A stretch of DNA of 64,000 bases from Massilia sp. BSC265 (GCF_000740675.1 NZ_JPXI01000033.1:558001-622000); one strand, 5' to 3'; counted from the first letter of the stretch, positions 48,427 to 61,397 are shown. Program-made: numbers and translations. Notes: a model not told the origin generated them from the sequence alone.

Positions 48427-50919
48427 ATGCGCTACTTCGCCCTCCCCGCCCTTACCGCCGGCCTGCTGTCCGCGGCCGGCGTCCACGCCGCCGACGAGCC
48501 CAGCGTCGTCATCACCGGCCAGCGCGCCAGCCTGGCGCACGCCATCGCCGCCCAGGAACAGGCCGACAATATCGTCAGCGTCGTCAGCAGCGACGACATC
48601 GGCCACCTGCCGGACAAGAACGCCGCCGAGGCGCTGGCGCGGATGCCGGGCGTGTCGGTGCAGCGCGACCAGGGCGAAGGCCGCTACGTGGTCGTGCGCG
48701 GGCTGGATGCCGACTACAACAGCGTGACCATCAACGGCGCGCTGGTGCCCTCGCCGGAAGCCTCGCGCCGCGCCGTGGCGCTGGACGTGCTGCCGGCCGG
48801 CCTGGTGCGCTCGCTGACGGTCACGAAGTCCAGCACGCCCGACCAGGATGCCAACTCGCTGGGCGGCACCGTCGAGGTCAAGACCCTGTCCGCCTTCGAC
48901 CTGCCCGGCACCCTGTTCAGCGTCGGCGCGGCGGTGGGCCGCGACGGCAACACCCGCCGGTACAGCCCGCAGGGCAACCTGTTGTGGGCGCAGCGCTTCA
49001 TGGACGGCAGGCTCGGCGTCGCTGCCGGGTTGTCGGGCGAGAAGCGCAAGTTCGGCTCCGACAACGTGGAGACCGGCGGCGCCTGGGATGGCGATCGCCT
49101 GTCCGGCTTCGAACTGCGCGACTACCTGCCGCAGCGCGAGCGCCGCGCCGGCGCCATCAACCTCGACTACCGGCCGGACGCCCGGACCAGCCTTGCGCTG
49201 CGCGGTTTCGTGAGCCGCTTCTCGGACGAGGAGACGCGCGACCGCCTGACGGTAAGCAACTTCCGCAAGGGCGACATGGCGGCCGGCGAGCTTGATACGG
49301 CGCGCGTCGAGCGCCGCCTGCGCCAGCGCAAGTACACGCAAGAGATCCGCTCGCTGACCGGCTCGCTGGACCGCCGCCTGGACGATGACTGGAAGCTGCA
49401 CCTCGAGGCCTCGCGCAGCCGCGCCACCGACGAGACCCCCGATGCGCTTCGCGATGCGCGCTTCCGTGGCGCCAGCGACTTCGCCGGCATCGGCTTCACT
49501 GACAGCCGCGTGCCGCGCCTGGCCGCTCCGGCAGCCGTGTTCGATCCGGCCAACTACAGGCTGCGCGAATTCACGCTCGAGCGCAGCGCGGCGCAAGACC
49601 GCAGCAGCCAGCTGCGCCTCGACCTCCAGCGCGACGTCGCGGCCGGCGCCTGGGCTGGCGCCCTGAAGTTCGGCGCGAAGACGACACGCCGCGACAAGGA
49701 CAACGATACCGAGCAATGGAAGCTCGACAGCCGCGACCCGCAGGCCGGCGGCTTCTACGGGGCTGGCTCGACCTCGCTCGCGGCCTTTGTGGCCGACCGC
49801 CAGCTCGACTACAAGCTGGGCCGCATCGGCGCGGCGATCGAACCCGCCCTGGTGCGCGCGCGTCTGGCAGGCCTGGACCGGTCGAGGGCGCGTCAGGAAG
49901 CCGAATCGGCCCTGGACGATGTCCGCATGCACGAAGACATCGATGCCGCCTACCTGCAGGCCAGCGTGCGCAGCGGCGCCTGGTGGCTGCTGGCCGGCGT
50001 ACGCGCCGAGCGGACCGGCTTCGAGGCGCACGGCGCGCAGGTGTCCGACGACGGGGTCAATGCGCGCGACGCCGGACGCACCTACACCAACTGGCTGCCC
50101 GGCCTGCACCTGCGCTATGACCTCGACGGGGCCACCAGCCTGCGCGCCGCATGGACCAACTCGGTAGTGCGCGCCAACTTCAGCCAGCTGGCGCCCGGCA
50201 TCAGCCTGGACGGTGACGAAGCCGTCATCGGCAACCCGGAGCTGGCGCCGCTGCGCTCGCACAACCTGGACCTGGGTATCGAAGGCCTGATCGGCAAGGA
50301 AGGCGTGGTCTCGGCCTACGTCTTCACCAAGAAGATCCGCGATTTCACCTACACCACCAACCTGGCCGGCAGCGGCGCCTGGCGTGAATACTCCAGCGCG
50401 ATCTCCTACGCCAACGGCGGCCAGGCCCGGGTGCGCGGTATCGAACTGTCCTGGCAGCAGCCGCTGCGCATGCTGCCGGCGCCGTTCAACGGCCTGCTGG
50501 TCGGCATCAACGGCGCCGTGACCCACTCGCGGGCCGGCATCGACAGTGCGGATGAAGACGGCGTGCGCTCCGCACGGACCATCCGCATGCCGGGCCAGTC
50601 GAACCGGGTCGGCAATGTCATGCTCGGCTACGAGAACGGCCCGTTCAGCGCCCGCCTGGCCATGAACTACAAGTCTCCCTACCTGCTGGAACTGGGCGAG
50701 GACCTGCTCGACGCAAGCCAGGACCGCTGGGTCGACAGCCAGAAGCAGCTCGACTTCTCACTGTCGTGGAAGCTCGACAAGCGCTGGCAGCTGACCTTCG
50801 ATGCCAGTAACCTCAACAATGAAAAATACTATGTGTACCAGGGCGACCGCGCCCGCAACGCCCAGTATGAACAGTACGGCCGCAGCTACAAGATCGGCCT
50901 GAAAGCGAGCATTTTCTAA
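48427..50919 (+). CDS. TonB-dependent outer-membrane receptor, phytase-linked
   Basis: 830 residues. Signal peptide (ALPALTAGLLSAAGVHA), then a plug domain (about 45-160: NIVSVVSSDDIGHLPDKNAAEALARMPGVSVQRDQGEGRYVVVRGLD) and a 22-strand barrel ending in F (KIGLKASIF). It belongs to the TIGR01782 type that imports carbohydrates and related solutes. The stop overlaps the phytase ATG (TAATG), so the pair is likely to work on one substrate: inositol phosphates. Confidence 0.92.
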   Translation: MRYFALPALTAGLLSAAGVHAADEPSVVITGQRASLAHAIAAQEQADNIVSVVSSDDIGHLPDKNAAEALARMPGVSVQRDQGEGRYVVVRGLDADYNSVTINGALVPSPEASRRAVALDVLPAGLVRSLTVTKSSTPDQDANSLGGTVEVKTLSAFDLPGTLFSVGAAVGRDGNTRRYSPQGNLLWAQRFMDGRLGVAAGLSGEKRKFGSDNVETGGAWDGDRLSGFELRDYLPQRERRAGAINLDYRPDARTSLALRGFVSRFSDEETRDRLTVSNFRKGDMAAGELDTARVERRLRQRKYTQEIRSLTGSLDRRLDDDWKLHLEASRSRATDETPDALRDARFRGASDFAGIGFTDSRVPRLAAPAAVFDPANYRLREFTLERSAAQDRSSQLRLDLQRDVAAGAWAGALKFGAKTTRRDKDNDTEQWKLDSRDPQAGGFYGAGSTSLAAFVADRQLDYKLGRIGAAIEPALVRARLAGLDRSRARQEAESALDDVRMHEDIDAAYLQASVRSGAWWLLAGVRAERTGFEAHGAQVSDDGVNARDAGRTYTNWLPGLHLRYDLDGATSLRAAWTNSVVRANFSQLAPGISLDGDEAVIGNPELAPLRSHNLDLGIEGLIGKEGVVSAYVFTKKIRDFTYTTNLAGSGAWREYSSAISYANGGQARVRGIELSWQQPLRMLPAPFNGLLVGINGAVTHSRAGIDSADEDGVRSARTIRMPGQSNRVGNVMLGYENGPFSARLAMNYKSPYLLELGEDLLDASQDRWVDSQKQLDFSLSWKLDKRWQLTFDASNLNNEKYYVYQGDRARNAQYEQYGRSYKIGLKASIF

Positions 50920-52772
50920 TGAACGTGCGGATGAAAAGCATCGTACTCCCGACCTTGCTGTCCGCCCTGCTGGCAGCCACCCCGGCGTTTGCCGCGCCGG
51001 CCGTGCCGGCGGCGCTCGACAAGGCGGAAGAGCTGGCGGCGTTGCCGGGCGGCGGCTGGCTGGCACTCGACAAGCGCGGCCTGCGCCTGGTCGACGCCGA
51101 CGGGCGCGAACGCGCCGTCATGGCCCTGCGCGGCGAGCAGCTCGATCTGCGTCCGCTTGACGGCGGAGCGCTGGCGATCGTGATCGACTCGAATGCCGAG
51201 CGCCTGCTGCCGGTGCGCGTCGACACCCGGGCCGGGACGCTGGTCGCGCTGCCGGCGCTGCCGGAAACCGGCTACGGCATCGAAGCCGCCTGCCTGTACC
51301 GTGACGCCCAGGGCCTCGACCATGTGTTCCTGGCGGCCAAGGACGGCCAGGCGCAGCAGTGGCTGCTGGGTGCCCCGAATCGTCCTGAGCATCGCCTGGT
51401 GCGGCGCTTGGCCCTGCCCCCCAGCGTCGAGCATTGCCGCGTCGACGATGCGCACGACACCCTGTTCGTGGCCGAGGAAGGCATGGGCGTGTGGGCCTAC
51501 GGCGCCCAGGCCGAAGGTCCGCCGGCGCGCACGCCGGTGGCACTGCGCACGCCCCATGGCAAGCTGGCCGGCGAGATCGGCGCACTGGCCGTGCTGCCGG
51601 GCGGCCTGGCCGCCATCGACGACAAGGGCGACCTGGTGACCTGGCGTCGCGATGGCGGGCGCTGGCAGGCCTTGCGGCCCCGTGCGCTTGGCGCGGAGCA
51701 GCTGGTGGCGCTCGAACCATCGTCCGCGCGCCTGCTGGTCCGTACCGGCAAAGGCTGGCAGGCGCCTTCGCTCGGCTGGAAGGCCGGCACGGCGCCACTG
51801 CCTCCCCTGCCGACCGCGCTGCCGCGCATGCAGACCGAGCCGGTCGCACGTGCCGGCGACGCTGCCGACGATCCGGCCATCTGGGTCCACCCCACCGACC
51901 CGGCCCGTTCGCGCATCCTGGGCACCAACAAGAAGCAGGGACTGCTGGTGTACGACCTCCAGGGACGCCAGACCCAGCTGCTGGAATCGGGACGCCTGAA
52001 CAACGTCGACCTGCGCCAGGATCTGCGTTTCGGCGCCGAACGCTTCGACCTGGCCGTGGCCACCCAGCGGGACGAGAACGCGATGGTGCTGTTCGCCATC
52101 AGCGCGCAGGGTGAGGTCAGCGAAGCGGCACGCCTGCCGACCGGCCTGGGCGACATCTACGGTACCTGCGTGTTCCGCAATGGCGAGGGCGGCCTGGACG
52201 CGTTCGTGAACGACAAGGACGGCCGCTACGAGCATTACCGGATCACCCGCAGCGGCGGCCGCTTCGGCGCCCGGCTGGCGCGCAGCTTCAAGCTGGCCAC
52301 CCAGCCGGAGGGCTGCGTGGCGGACGACCGCAGCGGCCTGCTGTTCGTGGGCGAAGAACGGCGCGGCCTGTGGGTCACCTCGGCCCGCGCCGACCAGCCG
52401 GCGACATTGAAGATGGTACTGCCGGTGGGGCCGGTGCTGCATGCCGATGTCGAGGGCATGGGCATCTACCATGGCGCCGGCAAGAGCTATCTCGTGGTAT
52501 CGAGCCAGGGGAACAACAGCTATGTGGTACTGGATGCGGCGGCGCCGTTCAGGGTGCGGGGCGCGTTCCGGATCGGGATGGATGCGGCCAATGGGATCGA
52601 TGGCGCCTCGGAGACCGATGGGCTGGAGGTGACCTCGGCCAACCTCGGTGGGGTCTATGGGCGGGGGATGCTGGTGGTGCAGGATGGGTTCAAGCGGATG
52701 CCGGACGGGCCGCAGAACTTCAAGGCTGTGGCGTGGGAGGATATTGCAAAGGTGCTGAAGCTGGAGGATTGA
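50919..52772 (+). CDS. Beta-propeller phytase, two-domain, secreted
   Basis: 617 residues with a signal peptide (VLPTLLSALLAATPAFAA). The C-terminal propeller (about 305-617) has the phytase hallmarks DAADDPAIWVHP and NNVDLR plus Ca-binding acidic residues (DIYGTCVF, DVEGMGIY). The N-terminal part (about 30-300) is a partial second propeller without these motifs, as in dual-domain enzymes. It hydrolyses phytate to lower inositol phosphates and phosphate. Coupled to the TonB receptor by TAATG. Confidence 0.92.
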   Translation: MNVRMKSIVLPTLLSALLAATPAFAAPAVPAALDKAEELAALPGGGWLALDKRGLRLVDADGRERAVMALRGEQLDLRPLDGGALAIVIDSNAERLLPVRVDTRAGTLVALPALPETGYGIEAACLYRDAQGLDHVFLAAKDGQAQQWLLGAPNRPEHRLVRRLALPPSVEHCRVDDAHDTLFVAEEGMGVWAYGAQAEGPPARTPVALRTPHGKLAGEIGALAVLPGGLAAIDDKGDLVTWRRDGGRWQALRPRALGAEQLVALEPSSARLLVRTGKGWQAPSLGWKAGTAPLPPLPTALPRMQTEPVARAGDAADDPAIWVHPTDPARSRILGTNKKQGLLVYDLQGRQTQLLESGRLNNVDLRQDLRFGAERFDLAVATQRDENAMVLFAISAQGEVSEAARLPTGLGDIYGTCVFRNGEGGLDAFVNDKDGRYEHYRITRSGGRFGARLARSFKLATQPEGCVADDRSGLLFVGEERRGLWVTSARADQPATLKMVLPVGPVLHADVEGMGIYHGAGKSYLVVSSQGNNSYVVLDAAAPFRVRGAFRIGMDAANGIDGASETDGLEVTSANLGGVYGRGMLVVQDGFKRMPDGPQNFKAVAWEDIAKVLKLED

Positions 52773-52799
52773 GCGCTCTTCCGGCTCGATCCGGTTCGT

Positions 52800-52822
52800 C
52801 GTAGGCGCTACCCGCGCCTACG
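52800..52822. terminator. Symmetric hairpin between phytase and lipoprotein genes
   Basis: CGTAGGCGC-TACCC-GCGCCTACG: perfect 9 bp stem between two convergent genes. No T tract on either side. It may be a bidirectional 3'-end structure; the sequence also resembles a REP-like repeat but no other copy is seen here. Confidence 0.5.
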
Positions 52823-52834
52823 CCCCTCCGGGGA

Positions 52835-53188
52835 CTACATCTTCACGCACTGGCGCAACTCGCACCGCGCCATGAACACTTTCCCACGCATCGTCCCGTC
52901 CTCGCAACGCATCCGGTACACCTCCACCGGACCCGCCTCGGTCACCAAGCCGGCGCCCTGCCCGCCCGTGCAGCCCTGCTGCTTCGCCATCTTCTCGACG
53001 GTCGCAGACGACACGCCCACCTTGAACGGCACGCGCTCGATCGGCGTACCGTTCGGGTCGACCAGGCCGGGCGCCGCCGGCTTGGCTGCCACAGCCGCCG
53101 GCACCGGTTCCACCTTGCCCTTGAACAGCGTACAGCCGCCCAGCAGGACGGCAACCAGCACGGAAACCAACACCGGGGCGCGATTCAT
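52835..53188 (-). CDS. Small lipoprotein of unknown function
   Basis: 117 residues. The lipobox VLLGGC (Cys19) marks it as a lipoprotein; S. aureus-type sorting rules do not apply, and T/L after Cys allows the outer membrane. A short Ala/Pro linker precedes a domain with four cysteines (QQGCTGGQ, RMRCEDG, ARCELRQC), which could form two disulphides in the periplasm. Family not recognised. It lies 11 bp downstream of rpiA on the same strand. Confidence 0.75.
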   Translation of the reverse strand: MNRAPVLVSVLVAVLLGGCTLFKGKVEPVPAAVAAKPAAPGLVDPNGTPIERVPFKVGVSSATVEKMAKQQGCTGGQGAGLVTEAGPVEVYRMRCEDGTMRGKVFMARCELRQCVKM

Positions 53189-53199
53189 GCGATCTCCGC

Positions 53200-53877
53200 T
53201 CAGAAAGTCAGGGTCTTGACGCCTTCAGGGGTGCCCAGCAGGCAGACGTTCGCGCCCGCCTTGGCGAACAGGCCGACGGCGATCACGCCGACGATCTGGT
53301 TGATCTGCTCTTCCATCGCCACCGGGTCGGTGATGGACAGGCCGACCACGTCGATGATCTCGCCGCCGTTGTCGGTGATGAAGGCTTCCTCGCTGCCCGG
53401 TTTCAGGCGCAGGCGCGGCTGGCCGCCCAGTTCCGCCAGCTTGCGCATCACGGCCGCGCGCGCCATCGGGATCACTTCGACCGGCAGCGGGAACTTGCCG
53501 AGGGTCTCGACCAGCTTCGAGCCGTCCGCGATGCACACGAATTTCTTCGATACCGACGCCACGATCTTCTCGCGGGTGAGCGCGGCACCGCCACCCTTGA
53601 TCATCGCGCCGGTGGCGGTGATTTCGTCCGCGCCGTCGATGTAGACCGCCATCGAGCTCACGTCGTTCAGGTCGAACACCGGAATGCCATGGCCGCGCAG
53701 GCGGCTCGCCGTCGCTTCGGACGAGGCCACGGTGCCCTTGATGCGGTCCTTGATCTTGGCCAGTTCGTCGATGAAGAAGTTGGCCGTCGAGCCGGTACCG
53801 ACGCCGATGATTTCGCCGTCCACCACGTAGTCGATCGCGGCGCGCGCCACGGCTTGCTTGAGTTCGTCCTGGGTCAT
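53200..53877 (-). CDS. rpiA: Ribose-5-phosphate isomerase A
   Basis: 225 residues (E. coli 219) from ATG 53877. [15 protein letters not shown], the catalytic Asp pair in DGADEI, and [11 protein letters not shown] are the RpiA signatures, and the distal Lys/Glu residues are in place. It interconverts ribose-5-phosphate and ribulose-5-phosphate in the pentose-phosphate pathway. The lipoprotein gene follows in the same direction. The sugar-phosphate genes edd-eda and pgi lie about 5 kb away. Confidence 0.95.
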   Translation of the reverse strand: MTQDELKQAVARAAIDYVVDGEIIGVGTGSTANFFIDELAKIKDRIKGTVASSEATASRLRGHGIPVFDLNDVSSMAVYIDGADEITATGAMIKGGGAALTREKIVASVSKKFVCIADGSKLVETLGKFPLPVEVIPMARAAVMRKLAELGGQPRLRLKPGSEEAFITDNGGEIIDVVGLSITDPVAMEEQINQIVGVIAVGLFAKAGANVCLLGTPEGVKTLTF

Positions 53878-54044
53878 GATGCTGTCAGTGAGATAAAAAG
53901 GAAGCCGCCATTTTAACGGAATGGCCCGATCACCCCGCAAAAACGACGCTTCGTCGCACGGTTTCGCCAGTCAATGCACTGTGCATTGCCAAGGTGTTAT
54001 CTGTACAGCACACTAAGTCTTTCCGTGGGCAAAAGAACAGCACA

Positions 54045-55270
54045 ATGAAACTCTTGACGAAGAAGCGCATGGCGATCGCCGCCGGGGTGATCGTGGTGGG
54101 TGGCGCGGCCGCCGCATGGCTGGTGCCCAAAGGCGAGCCGCAGGTGCCGCCGTCGAAATACCGCACCGCGGCGGTCGACATGGGCGCCATCAACCAGACC
54201 GTCACCGCCACCGGCACCATCAATCCGGTCGCGCTGGTGAACGTCGGCTCCCAGGTGTCCGGCACCGTCGTCGAGCTGAACGCGGACTTCAACGACCGCG
54301 TGAGCAAGGGCCAGGTGCTGCTCAAGCTCGACCCGACCATCTTCAATGCCCAGATCCGCCAGGCCGAAGCGAGCCGGGCTTCCGCCCTCGCCAACCTGAA
54401 GCTGGCCCAGGCGAACTTCCACCGCAACCAGCAGCTCGTCACGCAGAACTTCGTCTCCAGCGTGGCCCTGGACCAGAGCCGCCGCGAGGTGGACGTCGCC
54501 AAGGCCAACGTGCAACTGGCCGAAGCCCAGCTCGCGCGTGCGCAGGCGGACCTGAACAACAGCGTGATCCGCTCGCCGATCGACGGCGTCATCATCAAGC
54601 GCACCATCGACCTGGGCCAGACGGTGGCGGCCTCGTTCAACACGCCGAACCTGTTCCAGATCGCGCGCGACCTCACCAAGATGCAGATCGACACCAGCGT
54701 GTCGGAAGCCGACGTCGGCGCCCTGAAGGATGGCCTGCCGGCGCGCTTCGTGGTCGACGCCTACCCGGATCGGGAATTCCACGCCACCATGCGCCAGTTC
54801 CGCCTGGCCGCCAACGTGGTGCAGAACGTCGTCACCTACAACGTCGTGCTCGATGTCGACAACAAGGACGAGATGCTCAAGCCGGGCATGACGGCGCAGG
54901 TGCGCCTGGTCGTGGCCAACCGCCCGAACGTGCTGCGCATCCCGACCACCGCGCTGCGCTTCCAGCTGCCGGAAGAGGAGCAGGAAAAGCTGCGCAAGAA
55001 AGAAGCCGAGAAGGCCGGCAAGAATGGAAACGTCAAGCAGGTGGCACAGAAGCCGGCGGCGCCGAGCCAGGATGACGACCTGGCCTTCCGCACCGCCAAC
55101 GAGACCGCGCGCCAGTACAAGGTGTACCGGCTGGATCCCAAGAACCAGCCGCAGCCCGTCGACATCCGCGTCGGCCTGTCCAACTTCCGCTATACCGAAG
55201 TGGTGTCGGGTGAGCTGAAGGCGGGCGACCAGGTCGTCACGCGCACGCTGGCGCAGCCGAAAGAGGACAT

Positions 55271-55274
<4 letters not shown>
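54045..55274 (+). CDS. MacA-type periplasmic adaptor of an ABC exporter
   Basis: 409 residues from ATG 54045. An N-terminal membrane anchor (MAIAAGVIVVGGAAAAWLV) is followed by a barrel/lipoyl domain (GSQVSGTVVELNADFNDRVSKGQVL), a long helical hairpin (about 100-165; QNFVSSVALDQSRREVDVAKANVQLAEAQ) and a beta-barrel domain. The C-terminal part has a Lys/Glu-rich insert (about 310-345) not usual in MacA. It links an ABC pump to an outer-membrane channel of the TolC type, which is not in the window. GTGA overlap with the next gene. Confidence 0.9.
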
Positions 55275-56016
<742 letters not shown>

Positions 56017-56020
<4 letters not shown>

Positions 56021-57240
56021 ACTTCATCCAGGTACTGATCGAATCCTTCCGCTCGATGGCGGCCAACCGCCTGCGCACGGCGCTGACCATGCTCGGCATC
56101 GTCATCGGCATCGCCTCCGTGGTGCTGCTGCTGGCCATCGGCGACAGCATGCAGCGCTTCATCGGCAAGGAGCTGCAGCAGCTGGGCACCAACATGCTGT
56201 ACGTGTTCCCCGGCGGCGACCGCACCACCGCCCAGCGCGCCCGCGCCGGCGCGGTGCCTTCGCTGTCGATCCATGACGCGCAAGCGCTCAATGAACTGCC
56301 CAGCCTGACCGGCGCGGCGCCGGCCCTGCAGGGCAGTTTCAAGCTCAGCGCGGGCAACGAGAACCTGAACAGCCAGGTGCATGGCGTGACCCCGGCCATG
56401 TTCAAGATCCGCAACTGGAAGCTCGACCAGGGCAACCTGTTCAGCGAAGCGGACGTGCGGGCGTCGGCGCGCATGGTGGTGATCGGCCAGAAAGTGGCGG
56501 ACCAGTTCTTCTACAAGACCGATCCGCTCGGCCAATACATCCGCATCGAGAACGTCGCCTTCCAGGTGATCGGCGTGCTGGCCGGCGAAGGCAAGCAGAT
56601 CGACGGCTCCGACATCTCGGAATTCGTGCTGATACCGATTACGGCGGCCAGCGCCAACCTGATCAAGATGCCCTTTCCGCAGAACGTGCACTACATCGCG
56701 GCCCAGGGAAGGCCCGACATGTCGCTCAAGGAGGCCGAAGAAGACGTCAAGGAGACCCTGCGCGCCCGCCACCGCATCCGCCTCGACAGTCCGGACGATT
56801 TCAAGGTGCAGAACATGGCCTCGTTCGCGGAAACCGCCAACACGATCAGTGCCGGCGTCGCCCTGCTGCTCGGCCTGATCGGCGCGATCTCGCTGCTGGT
56901 GGGCGGCATCGGCATCATGAACATCATGCTGGTGTCCGTGACTGAACGGACGCGTGAGATCGGCATCCGCATGGCGATCGGCGCACGGCCCGGCGCGGTG
57001 CTGCTGCAGTTCCTGGCGGAGTCGGTGGTGATCTGCGTGGCAGGTGGCCTGGTAGGTGTGGCGATCGCGGCAGGCGGTGCGGCGGCGATCACGGCGACCG
57101 GCAAGTTCGATGTGTTCCTGACCTTCCAGGGGGTGCTGGTGGCCTGCGGCTTTGCCACGGCGGTAGGCGTGTTCTTCGGCTTCTATCCGGCGCGCCGGGC
57201 GTCGCGGCTGCTGCCGGTGGATTGCTTGCGTTATGAGTGA
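56017..57240 (+). CDS. MacB/FtsX-type ABC transporter permease
   Basis: 407 residues. One N-terminal helix (LRTALTMLGIVIGIASVVLLLAIG), a periplasmic MacB_PCD domain (about 45-245) and three C-terminal helices of the FtsX domain (LLLGLIGAISLLVGGIGIMNIMLVSVTERTREIGIRMAIGA). Together with the two upstream genes it forms a complete inner-membrane tripartite pump that exports peptides, lipids or macrolides by mechanotransmission; the cargo is unknown. Its ATG overlaps the ATPase stop (ATGA). Confidence 0.93.
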
Positions 57241-57436
57241 GACTGTCGCGGCTGATAGTGAAATCACTGGATGACCCGCTGAACATCGAGACGCCGCACA
57301 CAGGCCACATTACATTTTGTCTAAACATGTGTCTCGGTTCTTCGGCTATCATCCCGGCGCCCGGAATCGCAGCCCTTGGCGCTAATGACCTGGGTGACGA
57401 ACAAGAATAGGGATCAAGAAGAAGGAAAGCAAAGAA

Positions 57437-58252
57437 ATGGACAAGCCATTCGATGCGGCCGCCCGATTGAAGGTCAGCTTGGTGGCATTTGCCGTACTCG
57501 CCTGCGCTTCGACCGCAACGATTGCCGCGGGCCCGGAGCCTTCGAAGCCGGAGGAGGCTGGGACTGCCGACCTGCAATTGGAGGAGCAGGCGCCGGTCAA
57601 GATCCATCGAAAGATCAATCTCGGCGACCTGCCCTACAAGCCCTTCTTCAGCATCCAGACCTATCTGCAGTCGCTGTTGCCGCCGGAACCGCGCTCGATC
57701 GACCTGCTGGGGCGGGTCCACTTCGTCGCCAAGAGCGAAGTCGAAAAAGACCTGTTCGCGCCGGAGTCCTGGGCAGTCGCCGTCGTCGGAAACGACCTCG
57801 ACCAGGTCGTTCCCGTCCATCGCGGCGGCTATTTCCTGCTGCCGGAAGTAAAGCTGGGCATGCTGGAACTGGGCACCATCATGTTCAACACCCAAACCCA
57901 GAAGGGCAAGATGAGCGTCGCGTGGAAGGTTCGGATTCCGCACACGCAAGCGCTCTCGTATGCGGAATTCGCGAAGGCGCTCGAGGAAGTCGCTTTTGTC
58001 CAGCGACAGATTCCCACCTACCGCTACGACCTGCGCGAGATTCGCCGCCACGGCCACAATGCCTTGCGGGCCTGCTTCCTGAACGGTCAAGGACGCATCG
58101 AGGTCGACGGCCGGCCCGCCCCGACGATTCCCGACGGCGCTTGCCAGGTCCTGAAATACGACCCCGCCGTCGCGCGCGCAGGCTTGGCGCAGATCGCCTT
58201 CGTCGGAAAACTCGACCTCGTGACGCTCAAGGAAGTGGTCAGCGGCGACTAG
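57437..58252 (+). CDS. Secreted hypothetical protein
   Basis: 271 residues. Signal peptide LVAFAVLACASTATIAAG, then a soluble domain. Two cysteines remain in the mature part (RACFLNG, DGACQVL), perhaps bridged. I do not recognise the family. GGAAAGC precedes the ATG. The 3' end overlaps that of the convergent HExxH gene by 14 bp. No operon partner is present. Confidence 0.65.
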   Translation: MDKPFDAAARLKVSLVAFAVLACASTATIAAGPEPSKPEEAGTADLQLEEQAPVKIHRKINLGDLPYKPFFSIQTYLQSLLPPEPRSIDLLGRVHFVAKSEVEKDLFAPESWAVAVVGNDLDQVVPVHRGGYFLLPEVKLGMLELGTIMFNTQTQKGKMSVAWKVRIPHTQALSYAEFAKALEEVAFVQRQIPTYRYDLREIRRHGHNALRACFLNGQGRIEVDGRPAPTIPDGACQVLKYDPAVARAGLAQIAFVGKLDLVTLKEVVSGD

Positions 58253-58787
58253 CCAGCCAGCGGCCCGGTCCGCGATGCAGGTTGCCACGGTCCGCCGGAT
58301 TGTCGAGGAAGGGTGCGAGCACACGCTCGTACAGCGCCACGCTGTCCCGATAGCGCCCCTGGCGCATGGCGCCCGGCTTGCGCAGGAACTTCAACACGAA
58401 ATAGTCGGCCAGCAGGTCGCCCTGCGCCTCCATGTTGTAGTCGGAAAGAAGCGCGTCCTCGTGCAAGGTATAGGCATAGGACAGCCCGATGCGCACCGCC
58501 CCGCGCAAGCGCACCGGGTAGCCCAGCTGGTGCTGCCACACATGCACCATCTCATGCATGAACCAGTGAATGGCGCCGGGATCGCCGCGCGTGTAATCGG
58601 GAAGAAAGCAGGACCGGTGAAAGTACATGCTGCCGTTCGGCGTCATGCAGCAGTTCTTCGGCTGGAAAGGCATGTAGCGCCGGCCGTGAATACGGACGCG
58701 GCTGTAGTCGATGGCGTCGCGGAACAGCAGCGACGCCATCGCGATCTCGTTCTCGGTCAGGGGCCGGGAACGAGGGCGTTGTTTCAT
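58239..58787 (-). CDS. HExxH-motif protein, Rhs/Vgr-related type
   Basis: 182 residues, no signal peptide. IHWFMHEMVHVWQHQLG carries the zinc-protease motif HEMVH, and NMEAQGDLLADYF about 50 residues later supplies a Glu that could be the third metal ligand. Short proteins with this HEMVHVWQ pattern are often annotated as Rhs- or vgr-related, but no type-VI, Rhs or VgrG gene is in the window. A zinc metallopeptidase fold is the safest call. Lies 17 bp upstream of eda's stop on the same strand. Confidence 0.7.
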   Translation of the reverse strand: MKQRPRSRPLTENEIAMASLLFRDAIDYSRVRIHGRRYMPFQPKNCCMTPNGSMYFHRSCFLPDYTRGDPGAIHWFMHEMVHVWQHQLGYPVRLRGAVRIGLSYAYTLHEDALLSDYNMEAQGDLLADYFVLKFLRKPGAMRQGRYRDSVALYERVLAPFLDNPADRGNLHRGPGRWLASRR

Positions 58788-58804
58788 TAAACGCTCAGGC
58801 AGCC

Positions 58805-59436
58805 TCAGTTACCGCTGAGCGCGGAAGCCGCTCGCGCCAGTTCGGTGATCCCGGCCCAGTCGCCAGCGGTGATCAGGTCCTTCGGCGTCAGCCACGAACC
58901 GCCCACGCAGGCCACGTTCTTGCAGGCCAGGAACTTCGGCGCCGTCTCGATCGAGATGCCGCCGGTCGGGCAGAAGGTCACGTCCGGCAGCGGGCCGGCG
59001 ATGGCGTTGAGCATGCCCACGCCGCCCGCCGGCACCGCCGGAAACAGCTTGAGCTGCTTGAAGCCGTGCTCGCGCGCCGCCATCACTTCGGACGGCGTCA
59101 TCACGCCCGGCAGCAGCGGCAGGCCGCTCTTCTTGGCCGCTTCGATCATGGTCGCGGTCAGCCCCGGCGAGACACCGAACACGGCGCCCGCATCGCGCGC
59201 CGCGTCGAATTCGTGCGGCTGGGTCAGCGTGCCCACGCCGACGATCGCGCCTTCGACCGTGCTCATGTCGCGGATCGCCTGCAGGCCGTGTTCGGTGCGC
59301 AGCGTCACTTCCAGCACGCGGATGCCGCCGGCCACCAGGGCCTTGGCCAGCGGGACGGCGTGGGCCGGGTCGTCGATGGCGATGACGGGGATGACGCTCG
59401 CCGAGCGCATGATTTCAAGTAAGCTCATTTGTCCCA

Positions 59437-59437
<1 letters not shown>
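58805..59437 (-). CDS. eda: KDPG aldolase Eda
   Basis: 210 residues. Catalytic Glu43 (LEVTLRT) and Schiff-base Lys130 (FKQLKLFPA) are present, as is [11 protein letters not shown]. It splits 2-keto-3-deoxy-6-phosphogluconate into pyruvate and glyceraldehyde-3-phosphate, the last step of the Entner-Doudoroff pathway. The ATG overlaps the edd stop (TAATG), showing translational coupling; an ATG three codons later is an alternative. Confidence 0.95.
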
Positions 59438-61356
<1,919 letters not shown>

Positions 61357-61382
61357 GATCGTTCCTTCGTAAATTTGGTATC

Positions 61383-61397
61383 TGAAATTTTACTACG
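61383..61397. promoter_or_regulatory. HexR-like operator before edd
   Basis: Minus-strand CGTAGTAAAATTTCA matches the published HexR pattern TGTARTWWWAYTACA in 13 of 15 positions. It lies 27 bp before the edd start, in promoter position. HexR is an RpiR-family repressor released by KDPG. Confidence 0.5.

Noticed and set aside
48147-48427. Upstream extension of the TonB receptor to 47359
   Set aside because: It runs antisense through the GGDEF gene; the signal peptide after ATG 48427 fixes the start.
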